Assembly: GCF_023078495.1 (NCBI RefSeq)
Contig: NZ_CP095742.1
Coordinates: forward strand, 2,604,001 to 2,668,000
Length of the DNA: 64,000 nt
Direction of reading: 5' to 3'
Origin: Luteibacter aegosomatissinici
GTDB lineage: Bacteria > Pseudomonadota > Gammaproteobacteria > Xanthomonadales > Rhodanobacteraceae
This document shows positions 1 to 8,300 of this stretch, in pieces; position 1 is the stretch's first letter; each line of letters begins with the position of its first letter. Under the pieces are notes generated by a model. That model saw nothing but the letters and a program-made list of their open reading frames with translations, was not told the DNA's origin and made no database searches. The position numbers were made by a program, and so were the translations under genes.

Positions 1-358
1 GCAAGGCCGCGACGGCATCGAGGTTGCGCAGCGTGGCTTCCTGGGCCTCAACGGCGGCGTCGGCCTTGGCGGCGGCAGCCCGGTAGTCGCGGTCATCGAT
101 ACGGATGAGCAGGTCGCCTTTATGGACGGCCTGGTTATCGGTCACGGCGACGGTCTGGATGTAGCCGGGGACTTTCGAGCCGATCACCGTAACGTCGCCG
201 CCGACATAGGCGTCGTCGGTGTCCTGGATGAAACGGCCGGTGGTCCACCAGTGGGCGCCGTAGGCGAGGACGCCCACCAGGACGACCGCCCCCGCCGCGA
301 GCTTGAGGGGTTTGGTGCGCCGGACCGGCGCGGCGGGTGAATCGATGACAGCGGACAC
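1..358 (-). CDS. HlyD/EmrA-family membrane-fusion protein, N-terminal part
   Basis: This is the first 119 residues of a periplasmic adaptor subunit of a multidrug efflux or type I secretion pump; the rest lies beyond the left edge. The GTG start at 358 is preceded by AAGGGT at 365-370. A short cytoplasmic tail (about residues 1-15) leads into one membrane segment (about 17-36), then the motif DTDDAYVGG typical of EmrA/HlyD adaptors, and the first half of a biotinyl-lipoyl-like domain (VPGYIQTV, followed by KGDLLIRIDDRDY). A helical hairpin begins near the edge. The family bridges an inner-membrane transporter to an outer-membrane channel. The partner genes are not visible, so the substrate is unknown. 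Confidence 0.85.
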   Translation of the reverse strand, partial: MSAVIDSPAAPVRRTKPLKLAAGAVVLVGVLAYGAHWWTTGRFIQDTDDAYVGGDVTVIGSKVPGYIQTVAVTDNQAVHKGDLLIRIDDRDYRAAAAKADAAVEAQEATLRNLDAVAAL

Positions 359-489
359 GGGCGTACCCTTCAGCAGTTGAATTATGCTCGTACTTTTATG
401 ACCGCACCGATGGGGATTCAAGGGGGTCGATGAAAAATAGTTTCACCCGGGCGTAATGACCGTACCGAGCGCCGCGCCCCTAGGTGACA

Positions 490-650
490 CCAAAAAAAAG
501 CGCCGACCCGGCTGATGGACCGGACGGCGCTGGACCTGGCGATGGGGGATTCCGGGGGGACGCCAGGCAACCTCATCGTGCCCGCTGACCTGCGCGCCGA
601 AGCGTGACGGGCGTCTCGCTTTCCCTGCCCCACCGTTTATTCATATCGGT
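490..650 (-). ncRNA. Candidate structured leader RNA or sRNA
   Basis: On the minus strand this gap between divergent genes contains two successive inverted repeats. CCTGGCG/CGCCAGG pairs 561-567 with 535-541, and AGCGCCG/CGGCGCT pairs 525-531 with 499-505, the latter followed by an uninterrupted T run. This is a normal intrinsic-terminator layout, but no convincing gene precedes it. The RNA would therefore be either a short independent transcript or an attenuator leader for the HlyD-type gene that starts about 130 bases downstream. Its 5' end is not determined, and a 23-codon reading frame starting near 643 is too weak to call as a leader peptide. Confidence 0.4.
492..531 (-). terminator. Intrinsic terminator, minus strand
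   Basis: A seven-base-pair GC-rich stem (499-505 with 525-531) is followed on the minus strand by eight consecutive T residues (492-499 on the plus-strand numbering). There is no T run in the plus orientation, so it acts on minus-strand transcription only. Confidence 0.65.
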
Positions 651-731
651 CGTAGCGTGCCATCAGTCACGGCAACCACTTCATGCGCGCGTGCATCCCA
701 CCCGCTTACGCCACCACTGTAAGGATGCACC

Positions 732-1556
732 ATGACGTACCGCTGGATCCTGCTATCCCTGCTCGCCCTTGCCCCACTTGCCGCCACGGCCGCGCAGGAG
801 AAGCCCACCATGATGTTCCTGGGCTCGGGCCACCTCGCCAACCACAATCGCGACATCGCCAATACCCACGTCGAGGACATCCTCGTGGCCAAGCGGCAGG
901 CCGAGATCGAGAGCGTCGTTAACCAGCTCGCCGCGTGGAAACCTACGCACGTCGCCGTCGAATACCCTCACGCCAGGCAAGCCCAGCTGGATGAGCGCTA
1001 CGCCGCCTATCGCGCCGGCACGTACAAGCTAACCGCAGACGAAGTCGATCAGATCGGGCTGCGCCTGGCCCGCAAGCTCGGGCTGCCACGCGTCGATGCC
1101 GTGGACTGGAACGAGAACGCGCCCGGACAGGATGCCGATTACGACTGGATGGCCTGGGCGAAAGCGAACGGCAAGGGTGAGCTGCTCGACAAGACCGTCA
1201 ACCATTGGAAGGCCATGGCAGTCAGGGAAACGGATTACCTGAAGGACCACTCGATCCTGCAGTGGTACCAGCTATGGAACGACCCGGAGCGGATGCACGA
1301 GGATGAATCCGGCTACTTCGACATGGCCCTGTTCGGCAACGACACCAACAACCCCGGTGCGGCCTGGGTCGGCCAGTGGTACGCCCGCAACCTGCGCATC
1401 TTTACCCACATCCGGGAACTCGCCACGAAGCCGGGCGATCGCATCCTTGTGATCTACGGCGCCGGCCACGGTCCCTACCTGCGCAAGGACGCCACCGAGT
1501 CAGGCATTTTTGAACTGACGGATACCTATGCGTACTTGAAAGCCATGCATCCGTGA
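732..1556 (+). CDS. DUF5694 family secreted protein
   Basis: A 274-residue protein with a cleavable signal peptide (hydrophobic segment about residues 4-20, cleavage after ATAAQ), so exported to the periplasm. The mature part matches the DUF5694 family, related to the TraB/TIKI fold: FLGSGHLANHNRD near the N terminus, VAVEYP in the middle, GYFDMALFGNDTNNPGA and a C-terminal VIYGAGHGPYLR. The conserved GxGH and GAGH elements could be metal or active-site ligands by analogy with TIKI-type proteases. No catalytic function has been established for the family, so none is assigned. It stands alone between divergent and downstream genes. Confidence 0.75.
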   Translation: MTYRWILLSLLALAPLAATAAQEKPTMMFLGSGHLANHNRDIANTHVEDILVAKRQAEIESVVNQLAAWKPTHVAVEYPHARQAQLDERYAAYRAGTYKLTADEVDQIGLRLARKLGLPRVDAVDWNENAPGQDADYDWMAWAKANGKGELLDKTVNHWKAMAVRETDYLKDHSILQWYQLWNDPERMHEDESGYFDMALFGNDTNNPGAAWVGQWYARNLRIFTHIRELATKPGDRILVIYGAGHGPYLRKDATESGIFELTDTYAYLKAMHP

Positions 1557-1668
1557 CGATCAGGCAAAGGTGCTTTTCCGCGCGAGGTATCACAGCGGCC
1601 GTGGCGTGGCCCCAGAGATAGCTGCAGGCGGCTCACGTCGAGCCGACCATGCCATCCAGGAAAACGCC

Positions 1669-2415
1669 ATGAGCAAGCTGAAAGATAAAGTCGCCATCGT
1701 CACGGGCGCATCGAAGGGCATTGGTGCCGGTATCGCGAAGTCGCTGGCCGCCGAGGGCGCCAGCGTCGTCGTGAACTATGCCTCGAGCAAGGAAGGGGCC
1801 GAGAAGATCGTCGCGGAGATCACGGCCGCCGGCGGCAAGGCGATCGCGGTCGGCGCGGATGTCTCGAAGGAAGCGGATGCCGGCAAGCTGGTCGCCGCGG
1901 CCGTCGATACGTTTGGCCGCCTGGACATCGTCGTGAACAACTCGGGCGTCTACGAGTTCGCGTCAGTAGAGAACACCACCGAGGCGCTGTTCCGCCGCAT
2001 GTTCGATATCAATGTGCTCGGCCCCCTGCTGGTCACGCGCGCCGCCTCCGCTCACCTGGGCAAGGGCGGTAGCGTGATCAACATCGGTTCGGGCGTGACC
2101 CAGCTGGTCCCGGCGGAGACCGCGATCTACACCGGGACCAAGGGCGCGCTCGACGCCATTACGGGCGTGCTTTCGCGCGAGCTGGGCCCGCGTGGCATTC
2201 GCGTCAACTCGGTGAACCCCGGCATGGTGGAAACCGAAGGCACGCACAGCGCCGGTTTCGTCGGTTCGGATTTCCAGGCCTGGGCCGAAGGCCAGACGCC
2301 GCTGGGCCGCATCGGCCAGGTGGGTGATATCGCCCCAGTCGTGACCTTCCTCGCATCGGATGATGCGGGCTGGGTGACGGGCGAGAAGATTCTCGCTACC
2401 GGCGGCATGCGTTAA
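1669..2415 (+). CDS. SDR-family NAD(P)-dependent oxidoreductase (FabG-like)
   Basis: A 248-residue classical short-chain dehydrogenase. The start at 1669 follows a CCAGGA ribosome site; in-frame codons upstream do not look coding. It shows the cofactor motif TGASKGIG (about residues 12-19), NNSG in place of the usual NNAG, the catalytic serine in NIGSG, and the active-site YTGTK (Tyr-x3-Lys). The C-terminal part (NPGMVETEGT, WVTGEKILATGG) is typical of 3-oxoacyl-ACP-reductase/glucose-dehydrogenase-like SDRs. The substrate cannot be deduced. The gene appears monocistronic and is followed by a REP-like inverted pair. Confidence 0.85.
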   Translation: MSKLKDKVAIVTGASKGIGAGIAKSLAAEGASVVVNYASSKEGAEKIVAEITAAGGKAIAVGADVSKEADAGKLVAAAVDTFGRLDIVVNNSGVYEFASVENTTEALFRRMFDINVLGPLLVTRAASAHLGKGGSVINIGSGVTQLVPAETAIYTGTKGALDAITGVLSRELGPRGIRVNSVNPGMVETEGTHSAGFVGSDFQAWAEGQTPLGRIGQVGDIAPVVTFLASDDAGWVTGEKILATGGMR

Positions 2416-2426
2416 GCGGTAAAGGC

Positions 2427-2483
2427 ATCGCGTGCAAGCACGCTCCTACAGGGCTTCCTTGCAGGAGCGCGCTTGCGCGCGAT
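2427..2483. repeat. REP-like inverted pair
   Basis: Two imperfect copies of a palindromic element (reading ATCGCGTGCAAGCACGCTCC and, inverted, GGAGCGCGCTTGCGCGCGAT) face each other about five bases apart, forming a long cruciform just after the SDR gene. A further single copy lies at 62103. Elements of this form are common extragenic palindromes in Pseudomonas and Xanthomonadaceae and can stabilise transcripts or serve as terminators. Confidence 0.75.
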
Positions 2484-2507
2484 TCGTCCGGCCTTCGATC
2501 CAGCGGC

Positions 2508-2831
2508 TTAACCGCCTTCCTCGCACTTATCGTTCTCGCAGGCAAAATCCACCTGCAACCCGCGGCCGACGACGACATTGATGTTCTTGCGCGTATCAAC
2601 CGCCTGACCGTCTTTCTCGAGCGTCACGCTATAGCTGCCCATGGGCAGCGGAGTCAGCGTGTATCGGCCGCGACCGTTGATCACGGCATGGCGCTGCGCA
2701 CCGGTAGCGCTTGTCGCCGTCACAGATCCCCCGGCCGGGCCATGGCCAAAGATGCTACCGGCGGTACCCTGGGCGCCGGCGACGGACGCGGCAACGGCCA
2801 GCAGGCCCACGAACATAAAACGCACTTTCAC
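2508..2831 (-). CDS. Small secreted Oar-like N-terminal domain protein
   Basis: About 107 residues from a GTG start at 2831, preceded by GGGGAG six bases upstream. A signal peptide ends after AVAASVAGAQ. The remaining 85 residues look like the carboxypeptidase-regulatory-like/Oar N-terminal module (SIFGHGPAGGSVTATSATG, GRYTLTPLPMGSYSVTLEKDG, VVVGRGLQVDF). The same layout begins the TonB-dependent receptor at 17645-20647 (SITGQAPIEGG, GRYAAGQLPLGTYTVTLRKGG), but here it ends with an acidic tail containing two cysteines (CENDKCEEGG) and has no plug or barrel. It may be a real free-standing periplasmic protein or a relic of a receptor. The intact signal, frame and ribosome site favour a real gene. 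Confidence 0.7.
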   Translation of the reverse strand: MKVRFMFVGLLAVAASVAGAQGTAGSIFGHGPAGGSVTATSATGAQRHAVINGRGRYTLTPLPMGSYSVTLEKDGQAVDTRKNINVVVGRGLQVDFACENDKCEEGG

Positions 2832-2930
2832 AAGCAACTCCCCCTCTCATTGGTTTCGTTCGGATGCTACCCAGCAGGCCCGTACTGCGGGGATGTGTTT
2901 TGTACACCACTTTGTTGCGCAAGTGACACG

Positions 2931-3755
2931 CTAAGGCGATTGCAGGGCCGGCGTGGTCTTCTCGAGGATCTTCATCGACTCGGCGTTAGCACGTTCCCAC
3001 GCCTTGAGTTCTTCCGGTGTGCGCGGCGTGCTGTCCCTCTCGGGCGCACGTCCCACCGTCTGTGTTGCGGCTGCCGGCGGCATGGACGTTGCCGCGACAG
3101 GTGCGGCAGCCCATGGGGTCGCGCGTGTGGTCGAACGTTCAGCCGCAGGAGTCGCATGCTTCGGCGGCAACGTCGCCTTGCGTACGAGGTGCGCGTAGAC
3201 AAAAAGACTCGCGACCGTCGCGGCGATCGCTACGGCGAACATCGCCGCATCCCGACGGCGAGCCTGACGCACCTGGGCAGGCCGCCGAAACGGGCCGCCC
3301 GCGGGCGATGACACCCTGGCGAGGCCCGTGGCCTGCAAGGCCGCTTCGTCAACGGGCCCGATCATGGCGCGAACGGCGGCACCATCGACCAGCGTGATGC
3401 CCGGGAATCGTGACGCCGAATCGATCGCGGCGCGGGTGAACTCGCCTGATGTCACCAGGATGGCGCCTGTGGCGCCGGCTGTGTGCATGACGCCGATGAG
3501 TTCATGCACAGGATTATGTGGGACTTGCAATGCATTCCAGTGCTTGCACTGCACGACGATGAACTGGCCATCCCTGAAGAGCTTCAGGTCCACGCCGCCG
3601 TCGGTCCGCGCGAATCCACTCCCCGTACCGCTGTGCTCCACGCGGTAACCCTGGCTCGCGTAATAGTCGCCGACGCGGCGTTCGAAGTCGGCCCATCCTA
3701 CCCGGCTGAGGGCGTCGTCCCATCTCTCGCTGACACGCTTGGTGTAGCGGCTCAT
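2931..3755 (-). CDS. Mrr-like restriction-endonuclease-domain membrane protein
   Basis: About 274 residues. The N-terminal 130 residues form a PD-(D/E)xK domain of the Mrr/restriction-endonuclease type: DFERRVGDYYASQGY, the acidic residue in DGGVDLKL, and the QCKHW element (Q-x-K). A transmembrane helix (FAVAIAATVASLFVYAHLV) follows a basic stretch, and the tail is Pro/Ala/Thr-rich and low-complexity. Catalytic residues are present, so nuclease activity is possible, but the membrane anchor and lack of a methylase or specificity subunit argue against a classical restriction system. The start was placed at MSRYTK because the upstream codons look non-coding. Confidence 0.75.
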   Translation of the reverse strand: MSRYTKRVSERWDDALSRVGWADFERRVGDYYASQGYRVEHSGTGSGFARTDGGVDLKLFRDGQFIVVQCKHWNALQVPHNPVHELIGVMHTAGATGAILVTSGEFTRAAIDSASRFPGITLVDGAAVRAMIGPVDEAALQATGLARVSSPAGGPFRRPAQVRQARRRDAAMFAVAIAATVASLFVYAHLVRKATLPPKHATPAAERSTTRATPWAAAPVAATSMPPAAATQTVGRAPERDSTPRTPEELKAWERANAESMKILEKTTPALQSP

Positions 3756-3908
3756 GCGGCGCACCCGGCGCACGCGACATCCCTCTGGCACCTGCTGGCA
3801 CCCTGGCAACATTCCATGCTGGCTCCCCTTGCCGGGTGGCGGCCCCCTTGGCCGGCTGCCGGACGGACCGATGGTATGCGTGTGGCGGACGCTTGGGTAG
3901 GGGTGGCC

Positions 3909-4022
3909 TCAGCCCGGCGAGCTGCCAGGGAAGAGCGACGCACCCATATGGTCGATGAATGCCCGCAATCGTGGTGGCATGTGGCGGCTGGATGGCCATA
4001 CGGCGCGGAAATCGATGTGGCG
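3909..4022 (-). pseudogene. Remnant of a LysR-family regulator (C-terminus)
   Basis: Only the last ~38 codons are recognisable: DFRAVWPSSRHMPPRLRAFI followed by DHMGASLFPG, the usual end of LysR effector-binding domains, then a stop at 3909-3911. No helix-turn-helix portion exists to the right; the frame runs directly into quinone-oxidoreductase coding sequence on the other strand. A divergently oriented lysR/oxidoreductase pair has evidently lost the sequence between. The stretch 3756-3908 beside it shows nothing recognisable. Confidence 0.7.
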
Positions 4023-4363
4023 AACGGGCCATTACGTCGAACCGGTGCACCTCCCTGCCCGATTGGGCTATGAGAGCGCAGGCGTGGTCGATGTTCGTTT
4101 ACGGCGCCCTGGCTGACGATGTCACACCACTGCCATTGCTGGATGTGATTCCCCGCGAACCGATCATTCGTGGCTACAACCTTTTCGCGACCACCACGAA
4201 CCCGGAGCGCCAGGCCGCCGCCGTGGGCTTCATCAGCGCCGGCCTCACCAGCGGCCAGCTGAAGCCACGCATCGCACGGACGTTTACCTTCGACAACATC
4301 ATCGAAGCGCACCGTTACCTCGAAAAGAACGAGCACATCGGCCGGATCGTCGTCACGGTGTAA
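4012..4363 (+). pseudogene. Remnant of a quinone oxidoreductase-like MDR gene
   Basis: Two pieces of one gene survive. About 4012-4090 encodes MWRTGHYVEPVHLPARLGYE followed by SAGVVD, the N-terminal region of zinc-independent quinone oxidoreductases. From 4091, in another frame, comes the C-terminal 90 residues (FVYGALADDVTPLPLLD through RYLEKNEHIGRIVVTV). The central nucleotide-binding domain, about 170 residues in intact family members, is missing, and the join shifts the frame. The start is also missing. No functional enzyme can be made. Confidence 0.75.
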
Positions 4364-4528
4364 TGGCGTCTCCCGGAAAGCGGTCGCCGAACATGGGCAG
4401 GCCGCTCCGCGACCCGAGCAGCCGACAGGCGCGCAGAGACCTCGCTCACGGGCATCTGTAGGCCGATATCGACCGAAGCGTAGGACGCTGGTTTTTCGTA
4501 TTGCTTGCCTTGGGAACCTCGCCAGAAT

Positions 4529-4555
4529 GATATCCCTTGGTCAGCAAGGGATATC
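4529..4555 (+). promoter_or_regulatory. Perfect hairpin sequestering a ribosome site
   Basis: GATATCCCTTG and CAAGGGATATC form an 11-base-pair stem with a GTCAG loop. The right arm contains AAGGGA, the only purine-rich Shine-Dalgarno candidate for the gene starting at 4562. Folding would hide it, suggesting translational control. An alternative is an operator for a dimeric regulator. Confidence 0.5.
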
Positions 4556-4561
4556 CGCGAC

Positions 4562-4999
4562 ATGAGCGAAAGCTGGGTTGGCTGGATGCTTGGAAACATA
4601 GCGGCGCCACTACTCGCACCACTGGTGATCGTCGGCATCGTCTGCGGCTTTTCGAACGACGAGCACAAGGAAAAACTTTCCCCCTTCCTCACAGTAAAGG
4701 ATGGGCAGCTTGCCTGGGTGGCCTTGGCATTTTCTGTATCGGCGCTCTATGAACGCGACGAGATGCTGCGGATCTACCGGCATGAAAGCTCGGGCGTGGC
4801 GCTGACTATTACGGTTGCGGCCATGCTGCTGGCTTGCCTCATTCCGCTGTGCGGTCTCCTGTTCCCTGCCGACAAGTTGTCCGTTCGTCTCAACCCCAGC
4901 CAGTGGTTAATCCATTACAAGATCTTTGTAGGCTCAGCGGTTGCGGCGATCGGCACCGGCGTTAGCTATACGGGCATACATTTCGGCTGGCTTTACTAA
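4562..4999 (+). CDS. Hypothetical membrane protein
   Basis: A 145-residue protein of no family I recognise. It has about four hydrophobic segments: residues about 8-30 (LGNIAAPLLAPLVIVGIVCG), about 50-65, about 80-102 (ALTITVAAMLLACLIPLCGL) and about 118-140. Charged loops lie between them, including an N-terminal FSNDEHKEK. This indicates an integral inner-membrane protein. The start at MSESWVGW fits the ribosome-site candidate inside the preceding hairpin. It is followed after nine bases by a second small membrane-protein gene with its own good ribosome site, so the two probably form an operon. Confidence 0.65.
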   Translation: MSESWVGWMLGNIAAPLLAPLVIVGIVCGFSNDEHKEKLSPFLTVKDGQLAWVALAFSVSALYERDEMLRIYRHESSGVALTITVAAMLLACLIPLCGLLFPADKLSVRLNPSQWLIHYKIFVGSAVAAIGTGVSYTGIHFGWLY

Positions 5000-5008
5000 G
5001 AGGACTCC

Positions 5009-5146
5009 ATGAACACACCGCAAGTCACGACCCAACCCACGCCCTCACAAATGCCCAACTGGCTGTTTGGCATCTACCTAGGGTTCGGCATTGTCAGCCT
5101 GCTGCTCAACCTGGCGTTCTTCATCGCCAATAAGGTGCTCAGGTGA
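5009..5146 (+). CDS. Small single-span membrane protein (45 aa)
   Basis: The start at 5009 has AGAGGA immediately after the stop of the upstream gene at correct spacing. The 45-residue product has a polar, Thr/Gln/Pro-rich N terminus (MNTPQVTTQPTPSQ) and one transmembrane helix (WLFGIYLGFGIVSLLLNLAF), ending in ANKVLR. It probably acts with the preceding membrane protein. No homologous family is recognised. Confidence 0.6.
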   Translation: MNTPQVTTQPTPSQMPNWLFGIYLGFGIVSLLLNLAFFIANKVLR

Positions 5147-5254
5147 CTGTTTTCATTAGCTAAATCGAGAACCCCTGCCTTTCCACGGCCCGTGAACATC
5201 AGGCGCATTTTTTGCAGGAAACCTCCCCCCGGCCTTTGTAGGATCGTGGTAAGT

Positions 5255-5353
5255 TCATTCAAGGGTGAGCCAGGCCTCCCGGGCCACCCTTGAGGAACGC
5301 AAGCCAGTGGCCGCCCCCTGGGGGCGGTGGTCCAGCCAGGTTTCCTACGGAGT
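5255..5353 (+). promoter_or_regulatory. Probable molybdenum-cofactor (Moco) riboswitch
   Basis: The leader of fdnG is highly folded. An outer stem (5259-5266 with 5286-5293, TCAAGGGT/ACCCTTGA) encloses GGCC-TCCCG-GGCC (5273-5285). A second strong stem pairs CCGCCCC (5311-5317) with GGGGCGG (5321-5327), followed by GGTGGTCC and CCAGGTTTCCTACGGAG. The order of these elements resembles, from memory, the Moco RNA motif, which precedes molybdoenzyme and cofactor genes. The ACGGAG ribosome site of fdnG (5346-5351) closes the element, suggesting translational control. A possible -10 (TAGGAT, about 5239-5244) lies just upstream. The stretch 5147-5254 shows nothing else. Confidence 0.6.
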
Positions 5354-5360
5354 TCTTGCG

Positions 5361-8300
5361 ATGGCACTCACCCGCCGCGAGTTCATAAAACTGACAGGCA
5401 TGGGGCTCGCTGCGTCGAGCCTCGGCATGATCGGCTTCGGGGCATCGGGGGTAGCGCAAGCCGCCGCCGTCCGCCCCTTCAAGCTCACCCACGCCACCGA
5501 GACCCGCAACACCTGCACCTACTGCTCGGTGGCCTGCGGCATCCTCATTTACAGCATGGGCGACAAGGCGAAAAACGCCAAATCGAACATCATCCATATC
5601 GAGGGGGATCCGGATCATCCGGTCAACCGCGGCACCCTGTGCCCCAAGGGCTCGGCCCTGCTCGATATCGTCCACGCCCCTACCCGCCTCAAGGCACCGC
5701 GCTACCGCAAGCCCGGCGGCACGGAGTTCGAGGAGGTGTCGTGGGACTTCGCCCTGGATCGCATCGCCAGGCTGATGAAGGACGACCGCGACAAGAATTT
5801 CATCACGACCAATGCCGCGGGTACCACCGTGAACCGGTGGACCAGCCTGGGCATGCTCGCGGCATCCGCGTCATCCAATGAAACGGCCTGGCTCACGTGG
5901 AAGGTCGCCCGCTCCCTTGGCATGGTGGTGTTCGACAACCAGGCGCGCGTCTGACACGGACCGACGGTGGCCAGTCTGGCCCCATCATTCGGTCGCGGTG
6001 CGATGACCAACACCTGGCAGGACATCAAGAACGCCAATGTCGTGATCGTCATGGGTGGCAATGCCGCCGAGGCGCATCCGTGCGGCTTCAAGTGGGTGAT
6101 CGAAGCGAAGATCGAGAACGGTGCCAAGCTCATCGTGGTCGACCCGCGCTTTACGCGCACGGCCTCCGTGGCCGATTACTACGCCCCCATCCGCCCGGGT
6201 ACCGATATCGCGTTCCTTAGCGGGTTGATGAATTACCTGCTTACCCACGACAAGATCCAGCATCAGTACGTCAAGAGCTATACCAACGCCAGCCTGCTCG
6301 TGCAGGACGGCTTCACGTTCCAGGAAGGCCTGTTCAGCGGCTACAACGACCAGACCCACAGCTACGACAAGACAACCTGGGACTACGAGCTGGATGAAAA
6401 CGGGTTCGCGAAGGCCGACGATACGTGGCAGGACCCGCGCTGCGTCATCAACCTGCTGAAGCAGCACGTATCCCGCTACACGCCGGAGATGGTGTCGCGT
6501 ATCTGCGGCACGCCACAAGACAAGTTCCTGCATATCTGCGAGCTCATCGCCAGCACGTCCGCGCCCGACAAGGCCATGACCAGCCTGTTCGCCCTCGGCT
6601 GGACCCAGCACACCGTCGGTGCGCAGAACATCCGCTCCATGGCGATGGTGCAGCTGCTGCTGGGCAATATCGGCGTGGCGGGCGGCGGCATGAACGCCTT
6701 GCGCGGCCATTCCAATATCCAGGGCCTGACCGATATCGGGTTGCTCTCGAACCAAATGCCGGGCTACCTCACGCTGCCTAACGAGAAGGAAACCAGCTTC
6801 GACGAGTACATGAAGACGAAGCAGTTCAAACCGCTTCGTCCGGGGCAGACCAGCTATTACCAGAACACGAAGAAATTCGTGGTCAGCTTCCAGAAGGCGC
6901 TGTTTGGCGACGCCGCCACCGCGGAGACGAACTGGGGCTACGACATGCTGCCCAAGCTCGATGTCCCGCTGTACGACATCATCAAGGCGTTCGAGATGAT
7001 GAACAACGGGCAGCTAACCGGCTACATCTGCCAGGGCTTCAACCCGCTGCAGGCGTTCCCCGACCGCGGCAAGATCCGCGCCGGGCTCAGCAAGCTCAAG
7101 TTCCTGGTCACGATGGACCCGCTGGATACCGAGACGTCTCGCTTCTGGCAGGATTTCGGGCCCCAGAACCCGGCGAAGCCCCACGAGATCCAGACCGAAG
7201 TGTTCCAGCTCCCGGTCACCTGCTTCGCCGAGGAGAACGGTTCGCTGGTCAACTCGTCGCGCTGGCTGCAGTGGCACTGGAAGGCGGCGGATCCGCCGGG
7301 CATCGCCAAGTCCGATATCTGGATCATGACCGGTTTGTTCCAGCGCTTGCGCGAGCTGTACCGCAAGGAAGGCGGTGCATTCCCGGACGCACTGCTCAAC
7401 GTCACCTGGAAATACACCGACCCCTGGGAGCCCGATCCGGAAGAGCTGGCGAAGGAGATGAACGGCCGCTACCTCGCCGACGTGACCGACCCGGTAACCA
7501 ACGTGACCGCCAAGGCCGGCACGCTGCTGGATGGTTTCGGCCAGCTCCGCGACGACGGCAGCACAGCCTCCGGCTGCTGGATCTTCGCCGGCTCCTTCAC
7601 CGAGAAAGGCAACCAGATGGCCCGCCGCGATGCGACCGATCCGCGCGAACAAGGTATCGCGCCGAACTGGGCGTGGGCGTGGCCGGCCAACCGGCGCATC
7701 CTTTACAACCGCGCCAGCGCGGATCCGGATGGCAAGCCGTGGAATCCAAAGAAGCCGGTCGTGGAATGGAACGGCACGAAGTGGGTGGGCATTGATGTGC
7801 CCGACTATGTCGTGACACAGAAGCCTTCCGCGAACGATGGCCCGTTCATCATGAACGTCGAAGGCCAGGCCCGGCTGTTTGCGCGTAACCTCATGGCGGA
7901 GGGCCCGTTCCCCGAGCACTACGAACCCATGGAGTCGCCGGTGGAAAACGTCCTGCACCCGAAGGTGCGGGCGAACCCCGTGGCACGCGTGTTCGACCAC
8001 GACCGCCAGAACTTCGGCAGCGCAAAGGATTTCCCCTTCGTGGCCACGACGTATCGCCTCACCGAGCACTTCCACTTCTGGACCAAGCACGCCCTCATCA
8101 ACGCCATCCTCCAACCGGAGGAGTTCGTGGAGATCGGTGAGGTGCTGGCGAAGGAGAAAGGTATCGACCAGGGCGGCTGGGTAAAGGTCTCTTCCAAGCG
8201 CGGCGAAGTCATCTGCAAGGCCTATGTCACCAAGCGCATCAAACCGCTCATGGTGGATGGCAAGGCCACGCACGTCATTGGCGTCCCGTTGCATTGGGGC

